NCBI GenBank assembly: GCA_963772595.1
Contig: CAVYXZ010000005.1
Span: 1 to 64,000 of the forward strand
DNA: 64,000 nucleotides
Origin: CAVYXZ01 sp963772595
GTDB lineage: Bacteria > Chloroflexota > Anaerolineae > Aggregatilineales > Phototrophicaceae
Direction of reading: 5' to 3'
The stretch's first letter is position 1; every line of letters starts with the position of its first letter. Position numbers and translations under genes: made by a program. Positions 44,347 through 53,473 of the stretch are shown here, in pieces. The notes beneath the pieces were generated by a model. It did not search any database, was not told the DNA's origin, and saw nothing but the letters and a program-made list of their open reading frames with translations.

Positions 44347-45874
44347 ACTCTGGCTCCTCTCCCAGCGGAACCTCCACATGCACCTGGGTTCCTGCGCCTG
44401 GTTCGGTGATAAAGCGTACACTGCCGCCGCACTGGGCAACTCGCTCCTGGATTCCCATCAGACCCAGGCCGCGCGGGCTGCTGCCATCCATCAATATAGC
44501 GGATAAATCAAAGCCTGTGCCATCGTCGCGGATGCTTCCCTCGAAAGTACCGTTATGACGGCACAAGCGAATCTGGATACTGTGGGCTTCGGCATGATGA
44601 ACGATATTGCTCATCAATTCCTGGAAGACGCGATACAAAGACGTTTCAATGGTGGGCGGCAGCCGTTCTTCCAGGCCCTCGGCCTCTAAGTCAAAGGTGA
44701 TGTCGCTGCCTTTGAGCACACGATCCGCGTAATCTCTCAGGGCCGATGCCAGACCCAGATCATCCAGAGTCGATGGGCGCAAATCGAGGATGAGATCGTA
44801 CATGGCATCTGAGGTGTCTTCAATGAGGGAGCGGATGTCATTGAGCTGCGCGTTCGCTGCCTGCGGATTTTGCTGCATATAACGTTCCAGCAGGCCAACG
44901 CGCAGGGCCAGCCCACTCAGCGCCTGCCCTAACTCGTCATGCAGTTCCTGGGCGACTCGCTTACGTTCATTTTCCTGGGCGCTAATAAGCCGCTGGAGCA
45001 GGTCGTTTCGGTGTGCGATCTGACGCTGAAGATCATGTGATAACTTCGTGTTCTCGGCCTCGCGTGTTTCGACCTGACGGGCCATCGTGTTGAACGCAGT
45101 GCTCAACTGTCCAATTTCGTCAGGCTGGCTCTCTGGCAGCGCGAGGTGACTGCGTCCCTCGCCCAGTCCGGCAATGGCTCGCGCCAGCCGCTCCAGACGG
45201 CGCAGCACAAGCTGGCTGAGACCCACGTTGACGACAATGATCACAATCAGAATCGTTGCTGCGGACCACAGCAGATTTTCATGCAGGTCCGCATTCACCG
45301 CCGCTTCCATCAATTCCGCCGGAATGTCTGTCAACAGCAGACCCAGCAAGCGGCCATCGGTCTTATGACATTTCTGGCATTCTTGACTGTTTTCTATCGG
45401 GCGCATACTGCGAAAGACGCGCTCGCCCGCGGCATTATCGACCACAATACTGGCGGGGCGCTCGGCTGCGGGCAAGTGGTGGCAGGGCTGGCAATCTTCC
45501 TGCCGGTTGTCCATCCTCAGGCCGACACCCACCTCGTCAGGAGCGAAAATGACTTCACCAGATGTATCCAGTACCGATACAGCGCTGAATTCCGGGGTCT
45601 GTCCAATGGCGTCGAGCAAGGTCCGCACCTCGTCGAAATCATCCGCCAGCATGGCCCGCCGCAGGTTGAACTCAATCACCTGACCGGAATTTGACGCCAG
45701 GATGGATAGGCTGTTGAAGACGGTATCGCTGCGGCGCAGGTACTTCACGAGGGTAAACATGCCGACAATCAACAGCAGCGGGATGACCAAGCCCAGCGTG
45801 ACTTTGGCGCGCAAACTGCGCTGGAACAGTGATGGCTTGTTCGACTTTCCAGGCTCTGGTGTTAACGGATTCAT
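44336..45874 (-). CDS. Membrane sensor histidine kinase with a diheme periplasmic domain
   Basis: A protein of 512 residues. TM1 (22-42) and TM2 (about 201-220) enclose an exterior sensor domain with two heme c sites, CQPCHH (128-133) and CQKCHK (166-171). A HAMP segment follows, then a coiled coil, the HisKA_3 box (ERKRVAQELHDELGQALSGL, His near 310) and a HATPase domain with DDGTGFDLSA and SPRGLGLMGIQER. The design matches NarX/DegS-type kinases, but the heme sites imply sensing of redox state or a gaseous ligand. It is co-transcribed with its regulator and lies next to the cytochrome operon. Confidence 0.9.
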   Translation of the reverse strand: MNPLTPEPGKSNKPSLFQRSLRAKVTLGLVIPLLLIVGMFTLVKYLRRSDTVFNSLSILASNSGQVIEFNLRRAMLADDFDEVRTLLDAIGQTPEFSAVSVLDTSGEVIFAPDEVGVGLRMDNRQEDCQPCHHLPAAERPASIVVDNAAGERVFRSMRPIENSQECQKCHKTDGRLLGLLLTDIPAELMEAAVNADLHENLLWSAATILIVIIVVNVGLSQLVLRRLERLARAIAGLGEGRSHLALPESQPDEIGQLSTAFNTMARQVETREAENTKLSHDLQRQIAHRNDLLQRLISAQENERKRVAQELHDELGQALSGLALRVGLLERYMQQNPQAANAQLNDIRSLIEDTSDAMYDLILDLRPSTLDDLGLASALRDYADRVLKGSDITFDLEAEGLEERLPPTIETSLYRVFQELMSNIVHHAEAHSIQIRLCRHNGTFEGSIRDDGTGFDLSAILMDGSSPRGLGLMGIQERVAQCGGSVRFITEPGAGTQVHVEVPLGEEPEYGG

Positions 45875-45904
45875 CGCTGTTCAATCTGTAAGGGATGCTT
45901 ATCT

Positions 45905-46067
45905 TCTATTGTTTTGTAGTTCCATGTGCTGCTCTGGGAAGAAACTCACGGATTGACCTGATGGATGTCATTTCGCCGGCACTGATGACCCCATCGTCGT
46001 TACCGTCGATGAAGAAGTAGGGGGTAGGCGTGCCCATCGTGTCGCTGGCAAGCCACCAGGAGGGCAT
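45905..46067 (-). pseudogene. C-terminal fragment of an EF-hand-containing protein
   Basis: On the minus strand a short open segment reads PTPYFFIDGNDDGVISAGEM and on to a stop near 45905. DGNDDGVISAGE is a perfect 12-residue EF-hand/dockerin-type calcium loop (D1, N3, D5, I8, E12). No start or upstream domain remains, because an IS3 fragment borders it on the right. Probably the tail of a secreted protein destroyed by insertion and deletion. Confidence 0.5.
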
Positions 46068-46079
46068 CCCGGAAAGTAT

Positions 46080-46198
46080 ATTTGCTTCACGACAGCAAGC
46101 ACGTATGGCATTGTTCGACTACATCAAGGTCTTCTACAACCGCCAGCGGTTGCATTCAGGCATCGACTACACTCGCCCGGTCAACCGCGCCGCCTGAG
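46080..46198 (+). pseudogene. IS3-family transposase C-terminal fragment
   Basis: The plus strand encodes ALFDYIKVFYNRQRLHSGID followed by YTRPVNRAA and a stop. This is the terminal block of the IS3-family integrase core (YNRQRLHS-x-x-x-Y). Nothing upstream of it is preserved, so it is a scar. Confidence 0.75.
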
Positions 46199-46253
46199 CG
46201 ATTGTCACTCTAAGAAACTGGGGCTAGACTAGGTTTGTTTTCGGACGCTATTA

Positions 46254-46302
46254 AGGATAATCTATCCTCATGATTTACGGCAAGACATAATTGCATGAGG
46301 AT
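46254..46302. promoter_or_regulatory. Overlapping inverted repeats before the LacI-type gene
   Basis: AGGATA/TATCCT with a 3-bp centre (46254-46268) overlaps a larger repeat, ATCCTCATG (46264-46272) with CATGAGGAT (46294-46302). They end 8 bases before ATG 46310. The short one has the size of a LacI-type operator. The larger one would also fold in the mRNA and cover the ribosome-binding GAGG. Autoregulation is plausible. Confidence 0.45.
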
Positions 46303-46309
46303 TTATTCG

Positions 46310-47314
46310 ATGCCCAATATTCATGACGTAGCCAAACTTGCCGGAGTGGCCCCGATTACTGTTTCACGGGTGATCAACAATAAAGGCTATGTAAGCGACA
46401 AAACGCGACAGCGTGTTGAGGCCGTGATTGATGAGCTTGGCTATATCCCGAATGCGCTCGGCCCCAGCTTGCGCTCCAAGAAAACCATGACGCTGGCGCT
46501 GGTTATATCCGATATTACCAATCCTTTTTGGACCACGGTGGCGCGGGGTGTCGAAGACACGGCCAATGCACACGGCTACCATATCATTATCGGCAATACC
46601 GACAAATCGCCTGACAAACAAGATGACTACTTGACCTTCATGTTGAAGAAACAGGTAGATGGTTTTCTGTTAGTGCCCGCTTCCTCACAATCGCTCGGGA
46701 TACTCCATCGACAGAAGGTTCCCGTCGTGATGCTGGACCGATGGATCGAAGGCGACAGCTTTGACTCGGTGCGATGCGACTCCGTAGGTGGGGCCTACGA
46801 ATTGACCAAACACCTGCTGACGTTGGGACATCGGCAGATTGCCGTCATCACCGGTCGGCAGGATCATTCGACCGCCGCTGACCGTGTGAAGGGCTTCCGC
46901 CAGGCGCTGTCCGAGGCTGGCGTGAGTGCGGATCAGCAGCAGGTGTATTGGGGGGAATTCAATCAAGAGACCGGCTATGACTACACGCGCCAGGCCCTGA
47001 ATGCAGCTCAGCGTCCGACAGCGATCTTCGCCACCAACAATTTTATCGCGATTGGCACGATGCGCGCCCTGCATGACGCTCATGTGAAGGTCCCGGAAGA
47101 GATGTCGGTGGTCGCCTTCGATGACCTGCCCGCCGCGATCACGATTGACCCCTTCTTTACGGTCGCCAGCCAACCCGCCTACGAAATGGGGCAGCGTGCG
47201 ACCGATCTGTTACTCTCGCGCCTCGCGGATGAAGGCCCAGGTGAAAACCAGGAGATTGTCCTTCCAGTCGAGATCGTCGTACGCAAGTCAAGCGGCAAGC
47301 CTGAGCGGCGCTGA
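46310..47314 (+). CDS. LacI-family transcriptional repressor
   Basis: A protein of 334 residues. The N-terminal helix-turn-helix IHDVAKLAGVAPITVSRVIN and hinge region (ALGPSLRSKKT) bind DNA. The rest is a sugar-binding periplasmic-type domain (LALVISDITNPFWTTVARG, DGFLLVPASS, TAIFATNNFIAIGTM). ATG 46310 is chosen since GAGG lies 9 bases upstream; ATG 46295 contains that site. The gene precedes an aldo/keto reductase and a fucosidase on the same strand, so it probably responds to fucose or a related sugar. Confidence 0.9.
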   Translation: MPNIHDVAKLAGVAPITVSRVINNKGYVSDKTRQRVEAVIDELGYIPNALGPSLRSKKTMTLALVISDITNPFWTTVARGVEDTANAHGYHIIIGNTDKSPDKQDDYLTFMLKKQVDGFLLVPASSQSLGILHRQKVPVVMLDRWIEGDSFDSVRCDSVGGAYELTKHLLTLGHRQIAVITGRQDHSTAADRVKGFRQALSEAGVSADQQQVYWGEFNQETGYDYTRQALNAAQRPTAIFATNNFIAIGTMRALHDAHVKVPEEMSVVAFDDLPAAITIDPFFTVASQPAYEMGQRATDLLLSRLADEGPGENQEIVLPVEIVVRKSSGKPERR

Positions 47315-47361
47315 TTGGCGAAATCGGACGCCCATACGAACACACGAAACGGAAAAGAGAC

Positions 47362-48315
47362 ATGCAATATCGATTATTGGGAAAGACCGGACTGAAGATT
47401 TCCGCCCTGGGTTTTGGCGCGTCGCCTCTGGGGGGTGTGTTCGGCGCTATTGACGAATCGGAAGGCATACGGGCCGTCCACAGTGCCATTGACCTGGGGA
47501 TCAATTTCATTGACGTCTCACCCTATTATGGCCTCACCAAAGCTGAAACGGTACTCGGCAAAGCGCTCAAGCAGCTTCCCAGAGACGCCTACTATCTGGC
47601 GACCAAAGTCGGACGCTATGGGCAGGACGAGTTCGACTTTTCAGCACAGCGGGTGATCGCCAGCGTCGATGAAAGCCTGGCCCGGTTGAATGTGGATTAT
47701 GTCGATCTGATCCAGTGCCACGATATTGAATTCACGTCGCTCGATCAGATCGTCGATGAGACTGTGCCGGCCTTACGCCGCTTGCAGCAAAGCGGGAAAG
47801 TGCGCTTTGTCGGGATCTCGGGCCTTCCCCTGGCTGTGCTGGATTATGTGGTGCAGCACGCCGAACTCGATACCGTCCTGTCCTACTGCCATTATGCCTT
47901 GAATGATACGTCGCTGCTCAAGTTAATTCCTCGTCTTCAAGACAAGCAGATCGGTATCATCAACGCCTCGCCATTGAGTATGGGGCTGTTGACCGATGGC
48001 GGTGCGCCAGACTGGCATCCCGCCTCTCAGGCAATCAAGGCGGCCTGTGCTGCGGCTGCCGAACATTGTCGAAACAAGGGGACGAACCTTGCCCGCCTGG
48101 CGATACAGTTCAGCGTCTCGAACGCTGCCATAGCGACCACACTGGTCGGCATCGCCAACCCGGACCAAGTCACCGCCAACATCCAGGCCGTTAATGAAGC
48201 GCCCGATCCAGAGCTTCTTGCTGAGGTGCGCGACATCCTTGCCCCGATCCAGGACGAGACCTGGCCCAGCGGACGCCAGCACGATAAGGAACTTTCCACG
48301 ATCAATGAAGCGTGA
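47362..48315 (+). CDS. Aldo/keto reductase, L-fucose/L-galactose dehydrogenase-like
   Basis: An NAD(P)-dependent (beta/alpha)8-barrel oxidoreductase of 317 residues. Catalytic residues are seen as Asp and Tyr in NFIDVSPYYGLTKAE, Lys in YLATKVGRYG, and His in LIQCHDIEF. Its N-terminus (LGKTGLKISALGFGASPLGG) and general pattern resemble the aldose 1-dehydrogenases that oxidise L-galactose, L-fucose or D-arabinose. It lies between a LacI regulator and an alpha-L-fucosidase, which fits oxidation of released fucose to the lactone. The substrate remains inferred. Confidence 0.83.
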   Translation: MQYRLLGKTGLKISALGFGASPLGGVFGAIDESEGIRAVHSAIDLGINFIDVSPYYGLTKAETVLGKALKQLPRDAYYLATKVGRYGQDEFDFSAQRVIASVDESLARLNVDYVDLIQCHDIEFTSLDQIVDETVPALRRLQQSGKVRFVGISGLPLAVLDYVVQHAELDTVLSYCHYALNDTSLLKLIPRLQDKQIGIINASPLSMGLLTDGGAPDWHPASQAIKAACAAAAEHCRNKGTNLARLAIQFSVSNAAIATTLVGIANPDQVTANIQAVNEAPDPELLAEVRDILAPIQDETWPSGRQHDKELSTINEA

Positions 48316-48394
48316 TCTGGTCAGCATCCAGACATGCGCAATAAATGCAAACGTTCAACATACAGACTTAACAGATTTCAAGGAGATTGCATCA

Positions 48395-49846
48395 ATGTCC
48401 CCGGCAGCTCATTTTGAACCCACCTGGAACTCACTATTGCAGTATTCGGTACCCGAATGGTTTATGGACGCCAAGCTCGGTATCTTCATTCACTGGGGGG
48501 TCTATTCGGTACCGGCTTTCTCAAACGAATGGTACGCGCGCAATATGTATCTGGAGGGCAGCCCTGATTTCCAGCATCACCTGGAAACCTACGGCCCGCA
48601 TACGAAGTTCGGTTACAAAGATTTTATTCCGATGTTCAAAGCCGAGCGCTTTGATGCCGACGCCTGGATCGACCTCTTCAAGAAAGCGGGGGCCGGTTAT
48701 GTAGTCCCGGTGGCGGAGCATCACGACGGGTTTCAGATGTATGATTCGGCGCTCTCAGAGTGGAACGCAGCCAGGATGGGACCGAAACGGGACATTGTCG
48801 GCGAGTTGGCCGCGGCTGCCCGAAAGCGGGATATGGTCCTGGGCGTATCCAGCCACCGGGCGGAACACTGGTGGTTTATGGACGGCGGACGCAAGTTCGA
48901 TTCAGATGTTCAGGACCCGCGCTACGAAGCCTTTTACGGTCCTGCTGCACCAGCATCACCTCCCCAGGCGCACAGTTCAGCGGAATGGCGAAGCCAGGAT
49001 TGGCATCCCCGGCCAGACGGCAAGTTTCTGGACAACTGGCTGGCTCGCTGCTGCGAACTGGTCGATAAGTATCAGCCGCAAGTCTTCTGGTTCGATTGGT
49101 GGATTGATCAGGCCGTCTTCGCGCCCTACATACAGAAATTCGCCGCCTATTACTACAATCGGGCCGCCGAATGGGGCAAAGGCGTCACGCTTCAATACAA
49201 GCTCGAGGCATTTCCAGTAGGAGCCGCACTATTCGATATTGAGCGCGGCAAGCTCAACGCCATCCGCGAGCCTTACTGGCAGACCGATACCTCGGTGAGT
49301 TACAAATCCTGGTGTTATGTTGAAGACGACGATTTCAAATCCGTCACCACACTCGTGCATGATCTGGTGGATATTGTCAGCAAGAACGGCAATCTGCTGC
49401 TGAATGTGGGGCCGAAACCGGATGGAACAATCCCGGAGGAGGCCGCAGACCGCCTGCTTGGGCTTGGCGAATGGCTGAGCGTCAATGGCGAAGCGATCTT
49501 CGGGACACGGCACTGGCACAGCTTCGGTGAAGGCAGCACCACGGTGGGCGAAGGGCATATGCGCGAGCGTGAGGACAAACCCTTTAGCGCAGAAGACATC
49601 CGCTTCACAAGTAAAGGCAGCAGCTTATATGCGATTTGCCTGGGCTGGCCGGGCGAATCCGTGCAGATCAAGTCCCTGGGCAGTGGGTCGCTGCTCAGCG
49701 CTGAGCGTATAGAAGCCGTGCAGATGCTGGGTTCCGGCGAAGCACTGGCGTGGTCGCAAAGCGCAGATGGCCTCCAGATCAGCCTGCCGTCGCAAAAGCC
49801 CTGCGACCACGCCTACACTTTGAAATTGATGCTCAAGGACGCATAG
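48395..49846 (+). CDS. Alpha-L-fucosidase, glycoside hydrolase family 29
   Basis: Releases terminal L-fucose from glycans. The GH29 barrel is recognisable from DAKLGIFIHWGVYSVPAF, YVVPVAEHHDGFQMYDS and QVFWFDWWIDQAVF (the FD after strand 4 contains the nucleophile Asp). NGNLLLNVGPKPDGTIPEEA closes the barrel, before a short beta-sandwich. Length 483, normal. The start at 48395 follows AAGGAG; a reading from further upstream would overlap the reductase gene. No signal peptide, so it acts inside the cell on imported oligosaccharides. Confidence 0.9.
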   Translation: MSPAAHFEPTWNSLLQYSVPEWFMDAKLGIFIHWGVYSVPAFSNEWYARNMYLEGSPDFQHHLETYGPHTKFGYKDFIPMFKAERFDADAWIDLFKKAGAGYVVPVAEHHDGFQMYDSALSEWNAARMGPKRDIVGELAAAARKRDMVLGVSSHRAEHWWFMDGGRKFDSDVQDPRYEAFYGPAAPASPPQAHSSAEWRSQDWHPRPDGKFLDNWLARCCELVDKYQPQVFWFDWWIDQAVFAPYIQKFAAYYYNRAAEWGKGVTLQYKLEAFPVGAALFDIERGKLNAIREPYWQTDTSVSYKSWCYVEDDDFKSVTTLVHDLVDIVSKNGNLLLNVGPKPDGTIPEEAADRLLGLGEWLSVNGEAIFGTRHWHSFGEGSTTVGEGHMREREDKPFSAEDIRFTSKGSSLYAICLGWPGESVQIKSLGSGSLLSAERIEAVQMLGSGEALAWSQSADGLQISLPSQKPCDHAYTLKLMLKDA

Positions 49847-49990
49847 GCGCTCATCCTGTGGCGCAGGGGGCGGTCACTACTGCTCAAATGTATGGCAATC
49901 TAAGCCAGTGTTCGAATGATAACCAACAAAACCACGCCGAAGCCTAAGCAAATTGTTCGGATCAGAGTGTATCAAAACGGCTCATTGGAT

Positions 49991-50019
49991 GTAGGGGAGG
50001 GTCTGAGACCCTCCCCTAC
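49991..50019. repeat. Perfect 29-base palindrome in an intergenic gap
   Basis: GTAGGGGAGGGTCT, one central base, then its exact reverse complement. No T-run follows. It lies in the 230-bp gap between the end of the fucosidase gene and the end of the convergent sucrose-phosphorylase-like gene. Palindromes starting GTAGGGG are, to my knowledge, a dispersed repeat type in Chloroflexota and cyanobacteria; it may also end transcription from both sides. Confidence 0.7.
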
Positions 50020-50076
50020 GACACACGATTTCTTGGCTGACTTGCCGGCTAAACAAAAACATTTTCGGCTGATGGC

Positions 50077-51569
50077 TTAGATGTTGCCTGGATGAAGATC
50101 GAGACACTGCGCGTCGCCATTGTCCAGATACTCAATGTCCATCGTTGAATTGGCGAAATCAACCTTGAGCTGCGCCCAGGTTTCACCATTATCCCAGCGG
50201 ATCACCAGCAGCGGATCGTCACATGGCAGCAGCGAGAAGGCTCCCTGAAATGCCGGGTGTTCGTTGCGGAATCGGATCAGCTTCAGCAGGTTCTGTACGA
50301 CCGGTCTGGCAAGGGACTGCCTGCACTTCGTCCCAACTGTAGTAGTGACGATTGATTTCCCTGACCGACCTTGGTTGCTTCCAGCAAGCTTCATGTCATT
50401 GGTGCCTGCCAGCAAGCCCACGTAATAGACCTGGGGAATGCCCGGCGCAAAGAATTGAATGGCACGGGCGATCAGATAGTCCCGATCATTTCTGCCCAGG
50501 GCATCGTAATAGGTGCAGTTGACCTGATACAGGTCCAGGTTCGAGGCGGCATGTCCCGGTCGCGCTCCGGCTCTGACCGCCGCTTTTCTCGTGGATCGTC
50601 TCGACCAGCAGATCTAGTTCATGTGCCGGGATGAGGCCGGGCAGTTCCGACCCATCGGCGTCAGCCGCAGCGCCGATATCAATCACGCCGATCCCATCAT
50701 GCGTATCGAGCACCGTCACCGCGTTGCGCGGGCTGATCGCCAGCCATGCCTTGAGGTGGCGCGCGGTCTGGTTGAAGAGCGCATGGAGGATCAGGGGCGG
50801 CAGCGCGAAGTCGTAGACGCGATCTACCTGGCGGGCGATCTCAATCTGCTTGCGGTAATGGGCATGGATTTCCGACCAGCACTTCCAGCCCAAGCGACCT
50901 GGCATACTGTGTCAATTCCTCGATGAACGCGAAGGTTTCGGGGATCATGAAACAGCTTGTCCCCGGCTTCTTGATCGCGTAGCCGACCGCATCGAGCCGA
51001 ATCGTCTTGATACCGTGTTGCTGAAACCGCTCAGGATGCGTTTCCAATAGGCATCTCCCTGCGGATGCCGCACGTTCAGGTCGATCTGCTCGCTGGTGAA
51101 TGTCGTCCACAGAGATGCGATTTCTGTCCATTCGCCAATGGTATGGTGTGAATGGCAGACCGGGACGTGGGCGGTAAATCCGCAGCAAATCATCTTCTGT
51201 TGCGCCGTTGGGGAACACGCTGCCGAAGGTCAGGAACATGCCATTGTATGGCGACTGGTCGCCGTTCTTGAGAAAATCCTGAAACTGGCGCGATTTGCTT
51301 GAAATGTGATTGACGATCAGATCGGCGGTAATCTCGAGGCTGCTGCTCAACGCCGCGATGTCGTTCCAGGTCCCGACCGCCGGATCGACCGTCGAATGAT
51401 CGATGGGGTCGAAACCGGCATCAGCGCCATCAATCGGATAAAAGAACGGCAGGATATGCACGCCACCAAAAACGCCCTTGAGCGGACCATCCAATAGGCG
51501 CTGCAGGTCTTCCAGGCGGCTGCCGCCTAAGCGGTTGGCATAGGTGATCAGGTGAACGCAGTTGCGCAT
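50077..51569 (-). pseudogene. Sucrose-phosphorylase-like GH13 enzyme, several frameshifts
   Basis: All parts of a GH13 subfamily 18 enzyme (reversible phosphorolysis of sucrose or related glucosides) are present but in different frames. These are the start RNCVHLITYANRLGG and HILPFFYPIDGADAGF, then LWTTFTSEQIDLNVRHPQGD, then the nucleophile block IRLDAVGYAIKK, the acid/base block LGLEVLVEIH, the third acid TVLDTHDGIGVID, and the C-terminal domain (LIRFRNEHPAFQG). At least four indels are needed to join them. The catalytic residues themselves are unchanged, which argues for sequencing error over long decay. It is followed upstream on the same strand by a carbohydrate importer. Confidence 0.75.
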
Positions 51570-51659
51570 CGAAAGTCCTTAATTGAGGTGCTTCCGTTAG
51601 CCTTGATGCCGAAGCTGCGCTACAAGCCGCATCAGGGACAGGCAGCGATCAACCGCTGC

Positions 51660-52484
51660 TTATCCTTTGACCGAGCCCTGGAGCAGCGCCGAGATGATCT
51701 GGCGCTGGAACAGGATGAAGACGATGAGCGTGGGCAGCAGGATCAGGATCGTGCCAGCGCACAGCAGAGGGACATTCGTCGCGTAGTGGCCCTGGAACGC
51801 CCCCAGCGCACCGGCCATCGTGCGCTCTGTCGGGTCCTCGACCAGCACCAGCGCAATGAGAAATTGATTCCAGGTCCAGACGGACATGAGGATTCCCAGC
51901 GACGCAATGGGCGCGCGCGCGAGCGGGAGGTGAATGTGCCAGAACAGGTCCCAGATGGTCGCCCCATCGACGCGGGCCGCCTCCGAGATCTCGGAGGGCA
52001 TGTTGACGAAGTGCGCGCGCATCCAGAACACGGCGAAGGGCATGTACAGGCCGATCAGCGGCAGCACGATGGCAAGCCGGGTGTTGTAGATGCCTATCGC
52101 ACGCTCCAGATAATACAGCGGGACGATGATCCCGCCGAAGGGCAGCGTCAGCCCGAAGACAAACAGAAACAGGAGGATGCGCGAGCCGGGGATGCGCAGG
52201 TGGCCGATAGCGAAACCGGCCATCGTCGAGATGACCAGCGAAACCGGCACCACCGCCAGCACGATAAAGCTGCTGGATCCCAGCAGCGCGGTCATGTTCG
52301 CCACGTTGAAGGCTTCGATAAAGTTGCCCCACTGCGGGTCCGCAGGCCAGGACAGTCCACTGGGCACCGTTCCGGACGGATACAGCGCGGTCGTAAAGAT
52401 GCTGATAAAGGGCAGGATCGTGATCACCATCAGCCCGATGAGCAGAGTCCGCCCAGCCCAGAGTTCGCCGCGACCGATCTTCAT
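51660..52484 (-). CDS. Carbohydrate ABC transporter permease, MalG type
   Basis: A membrane subunit of 274 residues of a CUT1-class importer. Six hydrophobic segments are present, and the coupling EAA loop reads SEISEAARVDGATIWDLFWH, followed by the characteristic HLPLARAPIASLGIL. ATG 52484 overlaps the stop of the first permease as ATGA, fixing the start. With the other permease and the binding protein it forms a three-part importer; the ATPase is not encoded nearby, and such systems often share a common MsmK-type ATPase. Confidence 0.88.
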   Translation of the reverse strand: MKIGRGELWAGRTLLIGLMVITILPFISIFTTALYPSGTVPSGLSWPADPQWGNFIEAFNVANMTALLGSSSFIVLAVVPVSLVISTMAGFAIGHLRIPGSRILLFLFVFGLTLPFGGIIVPLYYLERAIGIYNTRLAIVLPLIGLYMPFAVFWMRAHFVNMPSEISEAARVDGATIWDLFWHIHLPLARAPIASLGILMSVWTWNQFLIALVLVEDPTERTMAGALGAFQGHYATNVPLLCAGTILILLPTLIVFILFQRQIISALLQGSVKG

Positions 52485-53418
52485 GATCCAGGCTCCCGGC
52501 TCAGGCGCTGAATAGGGAGGATCACGATCAGCACCAGGATCATGAGCATGACGGCCAGCGCGGAGGCCAGGCCAATGCGCTGCTGGGTGAAAGCCAGGAT
52601 GTAGATCTGGATTCCGGGTACCGCCGTCGAGTTGCCGGGTCCGCCCGCGGTCGTGACATAGACGATGTCGAAGGCGGCCAGCGCGGCGATGACCGTGACC
52701 GTGAGGCACACGCCGATCTCCTGCCGCAGCAGCGGCACAGTGATCCGGGTGAACTCGGTGAACCAGCTTGCGCCGTCAATCCGCGCGGACTCGTAGAGGG
52801 CGGCATCGAGCTTGGTCATGCCGGTCCACAACAGGACCGATGCAGAAGCCCAGCAGGACCCAGACCCCGATGAAGCCGACGGCGGGCAGCGCCCAGTCGA
52901 AATCGCCGAGCCAGGCGCGGGTGACGTCGCCCAGACCAATAGCCCTGAGGATTTCGTTAATCAGGCCCGGCAGCGCCAGCAGCCAGCCCCAGATGATGCC
53001 CGCCGCAACCAGCGGGATGACCTGCGGCAGAAACAGCACCGTGCGCGCGATCGCGCCCAGCCGCCCGGTCTCTACGCGATGAATGATGCTGGCGACGACC
53101 AGACCCAGTGACACCGGGATAAAGCTGAAGAACACCACCAGCCGGAAGGCATTGAAGATCGTGCCCAGCAGATCGGGAACTTCAAGGACCGTGGCGTAAT
53201 TCTTCAGTCCGACCCAGGTCATTTCACCGATGCCATTCCAGCGGACGAAGGAGTATTGGATACTCATCAGCAGCGGCAGCAGTACGAATGCTGCGTATAT
53301 CAGCAGCGCGGGCAGGACGAAGAACCAGCCGATGATGGCCTCCCGGCTGGGCCACCCTGCTGAAGGGGATCCACCGGGAGCGCACAGATGCTGTAGGACG
53401 ATTTTCTGACGTGATCAT
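52481..53418 (-). CDS. Carbohydrate ABC transporter permease, MalF type, frameshifted
   Basis: The partner permease. The middle (LLMSIQYSFVRWNGIGEMTW to LPAVGFIGVWVLLGFCIG) lies in one frame. The C-terminal part with the EAA loop (LYESARIDGASWFTEFTRIT) and the last helices lies in a second, with an indel near 52835. The extreme N-terminus lies in a third, before 53270. About 300 residues would result, usual for the family. The binding-protein gene is just upstream on the same strand. Confidence 0.75.
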
Positions 53419-53473
53419 CGCATTACCATGGATCTGGCAGGCGCAGGAAGCATCCTGCCGCCACCGACACTAC

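Noticed and set aside
51552..52511. Plus-strand charged frame opposite the MalG-type permease
   Set aside because: Repetitive Gln/Asp/Arg content mirrors the permease codons; not a gene.
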